Shown piece by piece: positions 8,278 through 14,620 of a stretch of DNA of 16,474 nt. Origin of the DNA: VRUE01 sp035712345 (lineage in GTDB: Bacteria > Actinomycetota > Thermoleophilia > Solirubrobacterales > 70-9); the NCBI GenBank assembly GCA_035712345.1, contig DASTAY010000006.1:1-16474 (forward strand), written 5' to 3'. The notes beneath the pieces were generated by a model, which worked only from the letters and a program-made list of their open reading frames with translations, did not search any database and was not told where the DNA came from. Position 1 is the first letter of the stretch; each line of letters starts with the position of its first letter. The translations under genes were made by a program, and so were the position numbers.

Positions 8278-10499
8278 TGGCTAAGAAGCGGGTTCACGAA
8301 ATCGCCAAAGCTCAGGGGGTGAGCAGCAAAGAGCTGCTCGCTGCGCTGAAGAAGGCCGGCGTCGAGGCGAAAGCCGCTGCGTCGAGCGTCGAGGAGGCCG
8401 ATGCGCTGAAAGCGCTCGGCGACGGCGCGGGCGCGGCCACGGCGACCAAGCCGAAAGCCGAGGCGAAACCCGCTCCCACGGCGCCGAAAGCGCAGGCCCA
8501 GGCGCCGCCGAAACAGGATGGCCAGGCCCCGCCGTCACAGGCCGCACAGCCGCCGAAAGCGGCGGCGGCGAAAAAAACGGCCGGGGGCAAAAAACGCCGC
8601 GTCGTCATCGATTCGCAGGCCGCCCGCCGCGATCAGATGGGCGGCCCGCCCCCCCAACGCCCGCCGCGGCGGCGCGGTGGGCGGCGACGCCGGCCGCTGC
8701 TCGAGGAGCCGCCGGTCAAGACGGAGGAGCCGGCCGAGCCCGAGGCGACCAAGGTCAATTCCGGCGCGACCGTGCGCGAGGTCGCTGAGCTGCTCGGCCT
8801 GGGCAGCGCCGAGGTGATCAAGAAGCTGATGATGATGGGCGAGATGGCGACGCTCACCCAGACGCTCACCGACGAGTCGATCAAGGCGATCGCCGACGAG
8901 TACGACCGCAAGATCGAGATCGTCACCGTGGGCGAGGAGGAGCCCGAGGCGCCGCAGTTCGAAGACGCCGAGGAGAGCCTCGTCGACCGGCCGCCGGTGG
9001 TGACGATCATGGGCCACGTCGACCACGGCAAGACCTCGCTGCTCGACGCGATCCGCGAGACCGAGGTGGCCGCCGGCGAGGCGGGGGGGATCACCCAGCA
9101 CATCGGCGCCTACCAGGTCCATCACGAGGACAAGACGATCACCTTCCTCGACACCCCCGGCCACGCCGCCTTCACCGCGATGCGCGCCCGCGGCGCCAAG
9201 GTCACCGACGTCGCGGTCGTCGTCGTCGCCGCCGACGACGGCGTCATGCCGCAGACCAAAGAGGCGATCGACCACGCTCGCGCCGCCGACGTGCCGATCC
9301 TGATCGCGGTCAACAAGATCGACAAAGAGGGCGCCCAGCCCGACCGGGTGCGCAACGAGCTCGCCGCCGACGGACTGACGCCGGAGGACTGGGGGGGGGA
9401 GACCGTCTACTGCGACGTCTCCGCCAAGACCCATCAGGGCCTCGACAACCTGCTCGACATGATCTTGCTCGTCTCCGAGCTGGAGGAGCTGGGGGCGAAC
9501 CCCGACGCGCCCGCCTCGGGCACGGTGGTCGAGTCCCAGCTCGACCCCGGCCGTGGCCCCGTTGTCACGATCCTGGTCCAGCGCGGCACCCTCTCGGTCG
9601 GCGACTCGCTCGTCGCCGGGCCGCAGTGGGGCCGCGTGCGGGCGATGCAGGACTTCACCGGCGTGCGGGTCCAGGAGGCGGGCCCGGGGATGCCGGTCGA
9701 GGTGCTCGGCTTCGACGGGGTCTGCGAGGCGGGTGAGCACGTGCGCGCGGTCGAGAACGACCGCCGCGCCCGCCAACTCGCCCAGGAGCGCGGCAACCGC
9801 CTGAAGACCGAGGCGCTGGCCCGTCGCCAGGCGCGCAAGGTCAGCCTCGAGGAGGTCTTCTCACGCGCCCAGGAAGGCGACATCAAGGAGCTCGACATCG
9901 TGCTCAAGGCGGATGTCGCCGGCTCGCTCGAGGCGCTCCAGGACGAGATCGCCAAAGTCCCGCAGGAGCAGGTCGGCATCAACATCATCCACTCGCAGAC
10001 CGGCGGCATCAACGAGTCCGACGTGATGCTCGCCTCGGCTTCCGACGCGATCGTGATCGGCTTCAACGTGCGGCCGCTGGCCGACGCCCGCAAGGCCGCC
10101 GAGCGCGAGGGCGTCGACGTGCGCACCTACTCGGTGATCTACAAGATCACCGAAGACCTGCGCAACGCGATGGAGGGAATGCTCGAGGCGGTCGAGGTCG
10201 AGGAGATCCTCGGCGAGGCCGAGGTCAAACAGACCTTCAAGGCGTCCAAAGTCGGTCGCATCGCCGGCTGCATCGTCAACGAGGGCAAGGTCACCCGCAC
10301 CGCCAGCGTGCGCCTGATCCGCGAGGGCACCGTCATCTGGGACGGCAAGCTCGGCTCCCTGCGGCGCTTCAAAGACAACGTGCAGGAAGTCGAGGAGGGC
10401 CAGGAGTGCGGCGTCGTGCTCGACGGCTATGCCGACGTCAAGGAGGGCGACGTGCTCGAGTTCTTCGAGACGAAACAGGTCGAGCAGACGCTGGAGTAG
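8277..10499 (+). CDS. infB: Translation initiation factor IF-2
   Basis: GTPase that delivers initiator tRNA to the 30S subunit and promotes subunit joining. 740 residues from GTG 8277, which overlaps the nusA stop by 1 nt; GGAG lies 8 nt upstream. An IF2 N-terminal helical module (1-45; KRVHEIAKAQGVSSKELL), a low-complexity Ala/Lys/Pro stretch with an Arg-rich patch (about 50-150), a second IF2 N module (about 160-220), then the G domain: GHVDHGKT 246-253, DTPGH 292-296, NKID 346-349. The C-terminal part includes the domain IV initiator-tRNA-binding region (FKASKVGRIAGC). A run of nine G (9391-9399) lies in the G domain but the frame is intact. No ylxR gene separates it from nusA. Confidence 0.97.
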   Translation: MAKKRVHEIAKAQGVSSKELLAALKKAGVEAKAAASSVEEADALKALGDGAGAATATKPKAEAKPAPTAPKAQAQAPPKQDGQAPPSQAAQPPKAAAAKKTAGGKKRRVVIDSQAARRDQMGGPPPQRPPRRRGGRRRRPLLEEPPVKTEEPAEPEATKVNSGATVREVAELLGLGSAEVIKKLMMMGEMATLTQTLTDESIKAIADEYDRKIEIVTVGEEEPEAPQFEDAEESLVDRPPVVTIMGHVDHGKTSLLDAIRETEVAAGEAGGITQHIGAYQVHHEDKTITFLDTPGHAAFTAMRARGAKVTDVAVVVVAADDGVMPQTKEAIDHARAADVPILIAVNKIDKEGAQPDRVRNELAADGLTPEDWGGETVYCDVSAKTHQGLDNLLDMILLVSELEELGANPDAPASGTVVESQLDPGRGPVVTILVQRGTLSVGDSLVAGPQWGRVRAMQDFTGVRVQEAGPGMPVEVLGFDGVCEAGEHVRAVENDRRARQLAQERGNRLKTEALARRQARKVSLEEVFSRAQEGDIKELDIVLKADVAGSLEALQDEIAKVPQEQVGINIIHSQTGGINESDVMLASASDAIVIGFNVRPLADARKAAEREGVDVRTYSVIYKITEDLRNAMEGMLEAVEVEEILGEAEVKQTFKASKVGRIAGCIVNEGKVTRTASVRLIREGTVIWDGKLGSLRRFKDNVQEVEEGQECGVVLDGYADVKEGDVLEFFETKQVEQTLE

Positions 10500-10500
10500 G

Positions 10501-10845
10501 ATGACCACCCCTCGCATGCGCCGCATCAACGAGGTGCTTCGCGAGGTGATCGGCGCAGCGATCGCCACCGAACTGAGCGACCCTCGGATCGGCTTCGTCA
10601 CCGTGACCTCGGTCGAGACCAGCCCAGACCTACGCAGCGCAAAGGTGCACGTGAGCGTGCTCGGCGACGCCGATGCACGGGAGGGCGCGCTCGCCGGGCT
10701 ACGGTCCTCGCATGGCGTCCTGCAGTCCAAGGTCGCTGCGGAGACGCGGATGAAGCGGACCCCGACCCTGACCTTCCACTACGACCCGACGGTCGAGCAG
10801 GGGATGAGGATCTCCCAGCTGCTCGAAGAAGACGAGAGGGAATGA
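10501..10845 (+). CDS. rbfA: Ribosome-binding factor A
   Basis: A KH-fold protein that binds immature 30S subunits and helps 16S rRNA 5'-end processing and cold adaptation. 114 residues from ATG 10501, one base after the infB stop, with GGAG at 10493-10496. Family motifs: MRRINEVLREVIGAAI at the N-terminus, ELSDPRIGFVTVTSVE, SPDLRSAKVHVSVLG, and the C-terminal RTPTLTFHYD followed by a helix ending in acidic residues. Normal length. Its stop overlaps the start of the DHH phosphoesterase gene (ATGA). Confidence 0.94.
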   Translation: MTTPRMRRINEVLREVIGAAIATELSDPRIGFVTVTSVETSPDLRSAKVHVSVLGDADAREGALAGLRSSHGVLQSKVAAETRMKRTPTLTFHYDPTVEQGMRISQLLEEDERE

Positions 10846-11846
10846 ACGAGACCACCGACATCGGCACCACCGCGATCGAGCGGGTCGCGCACGAGATTCG
10901 CGGCCGCGAGCGCTTCCTGCTCACCGCCCACGAGGGGCCCGACGGGGATGCGCTCGGCTCGTTGCTCGGCATGCACAACCTGCTCACCCAGCTGGGCAAG
11001 GACTCGGTGATGTTCCTCGCCGCGAAGGAGTTCCCGCTGCCGATCGAGTACCGCTTCCTGCCGCTGGAGGAGGTCTTCCACGAGGCGCCCGCCGACATGG
11101 CCGACCGCGCCGTGGTCTTCCTCGACTGCGGCAACATCGACCGCATGCCGGTCGACTTCCTCAGCGAGGACGGCAACTTCAAGATCAACATCGACCATCA
11201 CCACGACAACACGCTCTTCGGCGACGTCAACCTGGTCGAGGTAGACGCCTCCTGCACGGCCGAGATCGTCTACGAGCTGGCGGTCCTGCTCGGCGCCGAG
11301 ATCGGCCCCGAGATCGCCTCGGCCCTCTACGTCGGCCTGGTCACCGACACGGGCAAGTTCATGTACGAGAACACCAACGCGCGCACGCACCGGATCGCGG
11401 CCGACCTGATCGAAGCCGGGGTCGAGGTCGACGAGACCTACCGGCGCCTCTACGAGCACGTGCCGCTGGAGAAGCTGCGGCTGCTCTCGCGCGCCCTGGA
11501 CGGGATCCAGCACTATTGCGACGGGCGCCTGGTGCTCGCTTACGTCACCGCCGCCGACTACGAGGCGAGCGGCGCCGGCGAGGAGATGACCGAGGGGATC
11601 ATCGACCACCTGCGCTCGGTCGAGGGATCCCGCGTCGCCGCCCTGATCCGCGATCTCGGCGATCGCGGCCGGGCTGCGCGCAAGGTCAGCCTGCGCTCCA
11701 GCGACGGCGCGGTCGACGTCTCGGCGATCGCCCGGGTGCACGGCGGCGGCGGGCACAAGCGCGCCGCCGGCTTCTCCACCGATCTCGAGCTGGAGGGGCT
11801 CGTCTCCTTCCTCTGCGGCGAGGTCTCCGCGCAACTCGATCCTTGA
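10842..11846 (+). CDS. nrnA: DHH-family phosphoesterase, NrnA-like (nanoRNase / pAp or cyclic-dinucleotide phosphodiesterase)
   Basis: 334 residues. Members of this family degrade very short RNAs, 3'-phosphoadenosine-5'-phosphate or linear/cyclic dinucleotides using Mn2+. Metal-binding motifs: H30-x3-D34-x-D36 (HEGPDGDALGS), VVFLDCGN, and D118-H119-H120 in INIDHHHDN; then VTDTGKF. The C-terminal DHHA1 substrate domain contains G301-G-G-G-H305-K-R. ATG 10842 overlaps the rbfA stop by 4 nt, with a purine-rich GAGAGGG right before it. The position between rbfA and truB is usual for actinobacteria. The exact substrate cannot be told from sequence alone, so the symbol means the family, not a proven activity. 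Confidence 0.88.
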   Translation: MNETTDIGTTAIERVAHEIRGRERFLLTAHEGPDGDALGSLLGMHNLLTQLGKDSVMFLAAKEFPLPIEYRFLPLEEVFHEAPADMADRAVVFLDCGNIDRMPVDFLSEDGNFKINIDHHHDNTLFGDVNLVEVDASCTAEIVYELAVLLGAEIGPEIASALYVGLVTDTGKFMYENTNARTHRIAADLIEAGVEVDETYRRLYEHVPLEKLRLLSRALDGIQHYCDGRLVLAYVTAADYEASGAGEEMTEGIIDHLRSVEGSRVAALIRDLGDRGRAARKVSLRSSDGAVDVSAIARVHGGGGHKRAAGFSTDLELEGLVSFLCGEVSAQLDP

Positions 11847-12475
11847 CCCTGCTGCTCTGCGACAAGCCGGCGGGGATCACCTCGCACGCGCTGGTGCGCC
11901 GAGTACGCCGCGAGCGCGACTGCAAAGCCGGCCACGCAGGCACCCTCGACCCCTTCGCCACCGGCCTGCTGCTGGTTCTGCTGGACGAGGCGACGCGCCT
12001 GCAACGGTTCCTCACCGGGATGTCGAAGACCTACCTGGCGACCGCGCGGCTCGGTTGGCGATCGAGCAGCGGCGACCCCGACGGCGAGCTGACCGAGACG
12101 GGGCGGAGGCCGCGCTCCCTGGAGCTGCCGACCGGCACCGTGCGGCAACAGGTGCCGATGACCTCGGCGGTGCGGGTCGGCGGCGAGCGCCTCTACCGCA
12201 AGGCCCGCCGGGGTGAGACGGTGACGACCCCCTTGCGCGACGTCGAGGTCCACCGGGCGGAGCTGCTCTCGCACGACGGGGAGCTGGCGCGCTACGAGAT
12301 CGAATGCTCCAGCGGCACCTATGTCCGCACCCTGGTCGAGAGCCTGGGCGACGCCTACTGCGCCGAGCTGCGCCGCACCGCGATCGGGCCCTTCCGGGTC
12401 GAGGACGCCGGCCGGGAGCTCTCGCTCGAGCAGGTCGGCGAGCTGATCCCGGCGGCGGCGGAGGCGATGAGGTAG
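11843..12475 (+). CDS. truB: tRNA pseudouridine(55) synthase, short form
   Basis: Converts U55 to pseudouridine in the T-loop of tRNAs. The start is TTG at 11843, overlapping the upstream stop as TTGA; no ATG or GTG fits, and LLLCDKPAGITSH follows immediately as expected of a TruB N-terminus. The catalytic aspartate is D36 in GHAGTLDPFATG. Further motifs: KTYLATARLG, VGGERLYRKARRGE and SSGTYVRTLVESLG. Only 210 residues against about 290-310 in typical TruB: the chain ends about 30 residues past the RRTAIGPF motif, so the PUA-like C-terminal domain is absent, and the helical part before QQVP is shortened. The catalytic motifs are intact, so it is probably active. Confidence 0.92.
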   Translation: MTLLLCDKPAGITSHALVRRVRRERDCKAGHAGTLDPFATGLLLVLLDEATRLQRFLTGMSKTYLATARLGWRSSSGDPDGELTETGRRPRSLELPTGTVRQQVPMTSAVRVGGERLYRKARRGETVTTPLRDVEVHRAELLSHDGELARYEIECSSGTYVRTLVESLGDAYCAELRRTAIGPFRVEDAGRELSLEQVGELIPAAAEAMR

Positions 12476-13368
12476 TGGCCAACATCGAGGTCACCAGGCT
12501 GCCCGACGCCGAAGCCCGGCCGCGCCATGTCGCGATCGGCACCTTCGACGGCGTCCACCTCGGCCATCAGGCGGTGATCGAGGGCGCCGACACCGTGCTG
12601 ACCTTCGACCCGCACCCGCTCTCGGTGATCCACCCGGCGGCGCTGCCGAAGCTGATCATGCCCTTCGAGGTCAAGCGCGACGTGATCGAGGGCCTCGGCG
12701 TGCGCGAGCTGGTCGTCGTCCCCTTCGACGAGGAGTTCGCCAAGCGCTCCGCCGAGGACTTCATCGAGCACGTGCTGATCGAGACGCTGGGCGCCGACCG
12801 GGTCTCGGTTGGGGAGAACTTCCGCTTCGGCGCCAAGGCCAAGGGCGACCCGCGCATGCTCGCCGCCCGCGAGGAGTTCGAGACCCGCGTCGTGCCGTTG
12901 GTCGAGGTCGACGGGGAGACCGTCTCCTCGACCCGCATCCGGGCTCTGGTCGCCGCCGGGGACATGGTCGGGGCGCGGCACTGCCTCGGCGCTCCGTTCA
13001 TGGTCGAGGGCACCGTGGTAACGGGCGATCAACGCGGTCGCGAGCTCGGTTTCCCGACCGCGAACATCGTTCCCGACGATCGCCTCGCCTATCCCGGCCA
13101 CGGCGTCTTCGCCGCCTTCGCCGACGGCGTCCCGGCCGCCGTCAACGTCGGCGTGCGGCCGACCTTCGAGAGCGGCCGCGGCGTCCTGATCGAGACCTAT
13201 CTGATCGATCGCGACGAGGATCTCTACGGCCACACCCTGCGGGTCGCCTTCGTCGAGCGCCTGCGCGGAGAGAAGCGCTTCCCCGACGTCGAGGAGCTGA
13301 TCGCCCAGATGCGGATCGACGTCGAGGACGCGAAGCGGGTCTGTGCTAGCTTCACCGGCGCGCAATGA
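12475..13368 (+). CDS. ribF: Bifunctional riboflavin kinase / FAD synthetase
   Basis: Makes FMN from riboflavin and then FAD. 297 residues, slightly below the usual 300-315. N-terminal FAD synthetase: G22-T-F-D25-G-V-H28-L-G-H31 nucleotide-binding motif, TFDPHP, FRFG, and SSTRIR. C-terminal riboflavin kinase: G192-F-P-T-A-N197, GVF, NVGVRPTF, and FVERLRGEKRF. GTG 12475 shares its G with the truB TAG stop; GAGG lies just upstream. The stop overlaps rpsO (ATGA). The FMN/FAD made here is also the cofactor of the CoaBC and PyrK/PyrD enzymes encoded in this window, although that is probably coincidental. Confidence 0.95.
   Translation: MANIEVTRLPDAEARPRHVAIGTFDGVHLGHQAVIEGADTVLTFDPHPLSVIHPAALPKLIMPFEVKRDVIEGLGVRELVVVPFDEEFAKRSAEDFIEHVLIETLGADRVSVGENFRFGAKAKGDPRMLAAREEFETRVVPLVEVDGETVSSTRIRALVAAGDMVGARHCLGAPFMVEGTVVTGDQRGRELGFPTANIVPDDRLAYPGHGVFAAFADGVPAAVNVGVRPTFESGRGVLIETYLIDRDEDLYGHTLRVAFVERLRGEKRFPDVEELIAQMRIDVEDAKRVCASFTGAQ
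13344..13352 (+). promoter_or_regulatory. Candidate extended -10 for rpsO (TGCTAGCTT)
   Basis: TG-n-TAGCTT lies in the end of ribF and finishes 12 nt before the rpsO ATG, again implying a very short leader. No matching -35 is seen. An internal promoter would allow extra production of S15 relative to the upstream genes. It is only a candidate. Confidence 0.35.
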
Positions 13369-13634
13369 GCTTGACCAAGGACAAGAAGAACGAGCTGATC
13401 GGCAAGTACGGCCGCGCGGACGGCGACACCGGCTCGGCCGAGGTGCAGGTCGCCCTGCTCACCGAGCGGATCAACGAGCTGACCGAGCATCTGCGCACGC
13501 ACGCCAAGGACCACCACTCCCGACGCGGCCTCTTGATGCTCGTCGGCAAGCGCAGGCGCATGCTGCGCTACCTCGAGCGCAGCGACCTCGAGCGCTATCG
13601 CGCGCTGGTCGCCGACCTCGGCCTGCGGCGATGA
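13365..13634 (+). CDS. rpsO: 30S ribosomal protein S15
   Basis: Primary 16S rRNA-binding protein of the small subunit platform. 89 residues, the standard length. Recognisable S15 features: MSLTKDKKNELIGKYG, the DTGSAEVQVALLTERINELT helix-loop, HLRTHAKDHHSRRGLLMLVG with the rRNA-contacting H-H-S-R-R-G, and KRRRMLRYL near the end. ATG 13365 overlaps the ribF stop and the gene's own stop overlaps the peroxiredoxin ATG. In many bacteria pnp follows directly; here two redox genes intervene. Confidence 0.98.
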   Translation: MSLTKDKKNELIGKYGRADGDTGSAEVQVALLTERINELTEHLRTHAKDHHSRRGLLMLVGKRRRMLRYLERSDLERYRALVADLGLRR

Positions 13635-14092
13635 TCGCCACGGGGGAGACCGCCCCCGAGTTCACCCTGCGCGACCAGGATGGCGAAGAGGTCTCGCTCT
13701 CCGACTACCGCGGCCGCAAGGTCCTACTGGTCTTCTACCCGCTCGACTTCAGCCCGGTCTGCTCGGACCAGCTCTCGATCTACCAGGAGGTCAAGCCGCA
13801 GATCGCCGAGAAGGGGGTCGAGATGATCGGGATCAGCGTCGATCACGGCTTCGCCCACAAGGCGTTCCAGGAGAAGCTCGGGATCGACACGCGACTGTTC
13901 GCCGACTTCGAGCCCAAGGGAGAGGTCGCGCGCGCCTACGGCGCCTACATCGAGGCGACCGGCCACACCAACCGTTCGCTCGTCCTGATCGACGAGCAGG
14001 GCACGGTCGAGTGGGTGCACGAGTCGCCGACGCCGCTGGAGATCCCCGGCGCCAACCTGATCTTCGACGCGCTGGCGTCGGTCGAGGCCTGA
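13631..14092 (+). CDS. Peroxiredoxin, 1-Cys BCP/AhpE-like
   Basis: Thiol peroxidase that reduces H2O2 and organic peroxides, cytoplasmic (no signal peptide). 153 residues. Thioredoxin-like fold: APEFTLRDQDGEEVSLSDYRG, then VLLVFYPLDFSPVCSDQL with the peroxidatic C44 and the preceding P-x-D-x-S. S41 takes the place of the usual Thr/Ser of the active site. ISVD and FADFEPKGEVARAYG follow. C44 is the only cysteine, so there is no internal resolving Cys; an external thiol (mycothiol, thioredoxin or a partner protein) must resolve the sulfenic acid. Start ATG 13631 overlaps the rpsO stop. The neighbour downstream is a CxxC protein, a plausible but unproven partner. Confidence 0.9.
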   Translation: MIATGETAPEFTLRDQDGEEVSLSDYRGRKVLLVFYPLDFSPVCSDQLSIYQEVKPQIAEKGVEMIGISVDHGFAHKAFQEKLGIDTRLFADFEPKGEVARAYGAYIEATGHTNRSLVLIDEQGTVEWVHESPTPLEIPGANLIFDALASVEA

Positions 14093-14541
14093 GCAGCGAC
14101 CTCACCAGCGCCGCGGTCCCGCCGCCCGGCCCCGACGACCACGCCCGCGGCGAAGGCGAGCTGTTGATCGTCTACGCCGATCTCGGCTGTCCCCATTGCG
14201 CCGCCGTATGGGCCGAGCTGTGCGAACGCCCGGCGCGGGTCGTCTTCCGCCACTTCCCGGTCGCCAGCAAGCATCCGCGGGCGCCCGCCCTGCACGGCGC
14301 CGCCGAGGCGGCGGGCGCGCAGGGGCGCTTCTTCGAGATGGTCGACTCGCTCTACGCCGAGCGCGGCCGCGTCGACGACCCGCATCTGTGGGAGCGGGCC
14401 CGGTCGCTGGGCCTCGAGCTGGACCGCTTCGAGACGGATCGTCGCTCCGAGGCCACCAGGGAACGGGTCCGGCGCGACTTCGAAACGGGAATTCGAGCCG
14501 GTGTGAGCGGAACCCCGGCGCTCTTTCCGCAGCGCCTGTAG
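14089..14541 (+). CDS. DsbA/Thioredoxin_4-like thiol oxidoreductase, C-terminally short
   Basis: About 150 residues if it starts at CTG 14089, which overlaps the peroxiredoxin stop as CTGA; a GTG at 14011 would overlap that gene by 82 nt. The start is inferred, because the PPPGPDDHARGEG leader before the first strand looks like a conserved part and TTG 14164 would cut it off. Active site C-P-H-C in LIVYADLGCPHC, then FRHFPVASKHPRAP and the inserted helical domain (FFEMVDSLYAERGRVDDPHLW). The chain ends at GVSGTPALFPQRL, directly after the cis-Pro loop (TP), so the last strands and helix of the fold are missing. No other frame continues it. No signal peptide, so presumably cytoplasmic. It may be a degraded or remodelled gene. 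Confidence 0.7.
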   Translation: MSSDLTSAAVPPPGPDDHARGEGELLIVYADLGCPHCAAVWAELCERPARVVFRHFPVASKHPRAPALHGAAEAAGAQGRFFEMVDSLYAERGRVDDPHLWERARSLGLELDRFETDRRSEATRERVRRDFETGIRAGVSGTPALFPQRL

Positions 14542-14544
14542 TCT
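14539..14544 (+). promoter_or_regulatory. Candidate -10 box for pnp (TAGTCT)
   Basis: TAGTCT overlaps the stop codon of the DsbA-like gene (TAG 14539-14541). No -35 match is seen. A start near 14551 would give a leader of about 66 nt holding two hairpins and a short ORF. Low-to-moderate confidence. Confidence 0.35.
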
Positions 14545-14556
14545 TTTCGGGGACAG

Positions 14557-14599
14557 AGAACGAGAGTTCTGAATGCAAATGGCCGCCATCCGGGTGGCC
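14557..14599 (+). promoter_or_regulatory. Two-hairpin leader of pnp
   Basis: Hairpin 1: AGAAC-GAGA-GTTCT (14557-14570), a perfect 5-bp stem capped by a GNRA-type tetraloop. Hairpin 2: GGCCGCC (14581-14587) with GGTGGCC (14593-14599), 7 bp with one G-U. The second ends one base before the GGAGG Shine-Dalgarno (14600-14604). In E. coli pnp is autoregulated through an RNase III-cut leader stem; these hairpins are much shorter, so the analogy is only suggestive. Confidence 0.5.
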
Positions 14600-14620
14600 G
14601 GAGGTAGGACAACCAAATGA
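14573..14620 (+). CDS. Possible 15-codon leader ORF overlapping the pnp start
   Basis: ATG 14573 opens a frame of 15 codons (MQMAAIRVAGGRTTK) whose TGA (14618-14620) overlaps the pnp ATG as ATGA, the same coupling geometry as most genes in this window. A second in-frame ATG is at 14579. There is only a weak purine stretch upstream, and the ORF runs through hairpin 2 and the pnp Shine-Dalgarno. A short ORF like this can arise by chance, hence low confidence. Confidence 0.25.
   Translation: MQMAAIRVAGGRTTK

Noticed and set aside
8535..9776. 413-codon open frame on the - strand opposite infB
   Set aside because: Shadow of the G-domain region of IF2; no motifs and no start signals.
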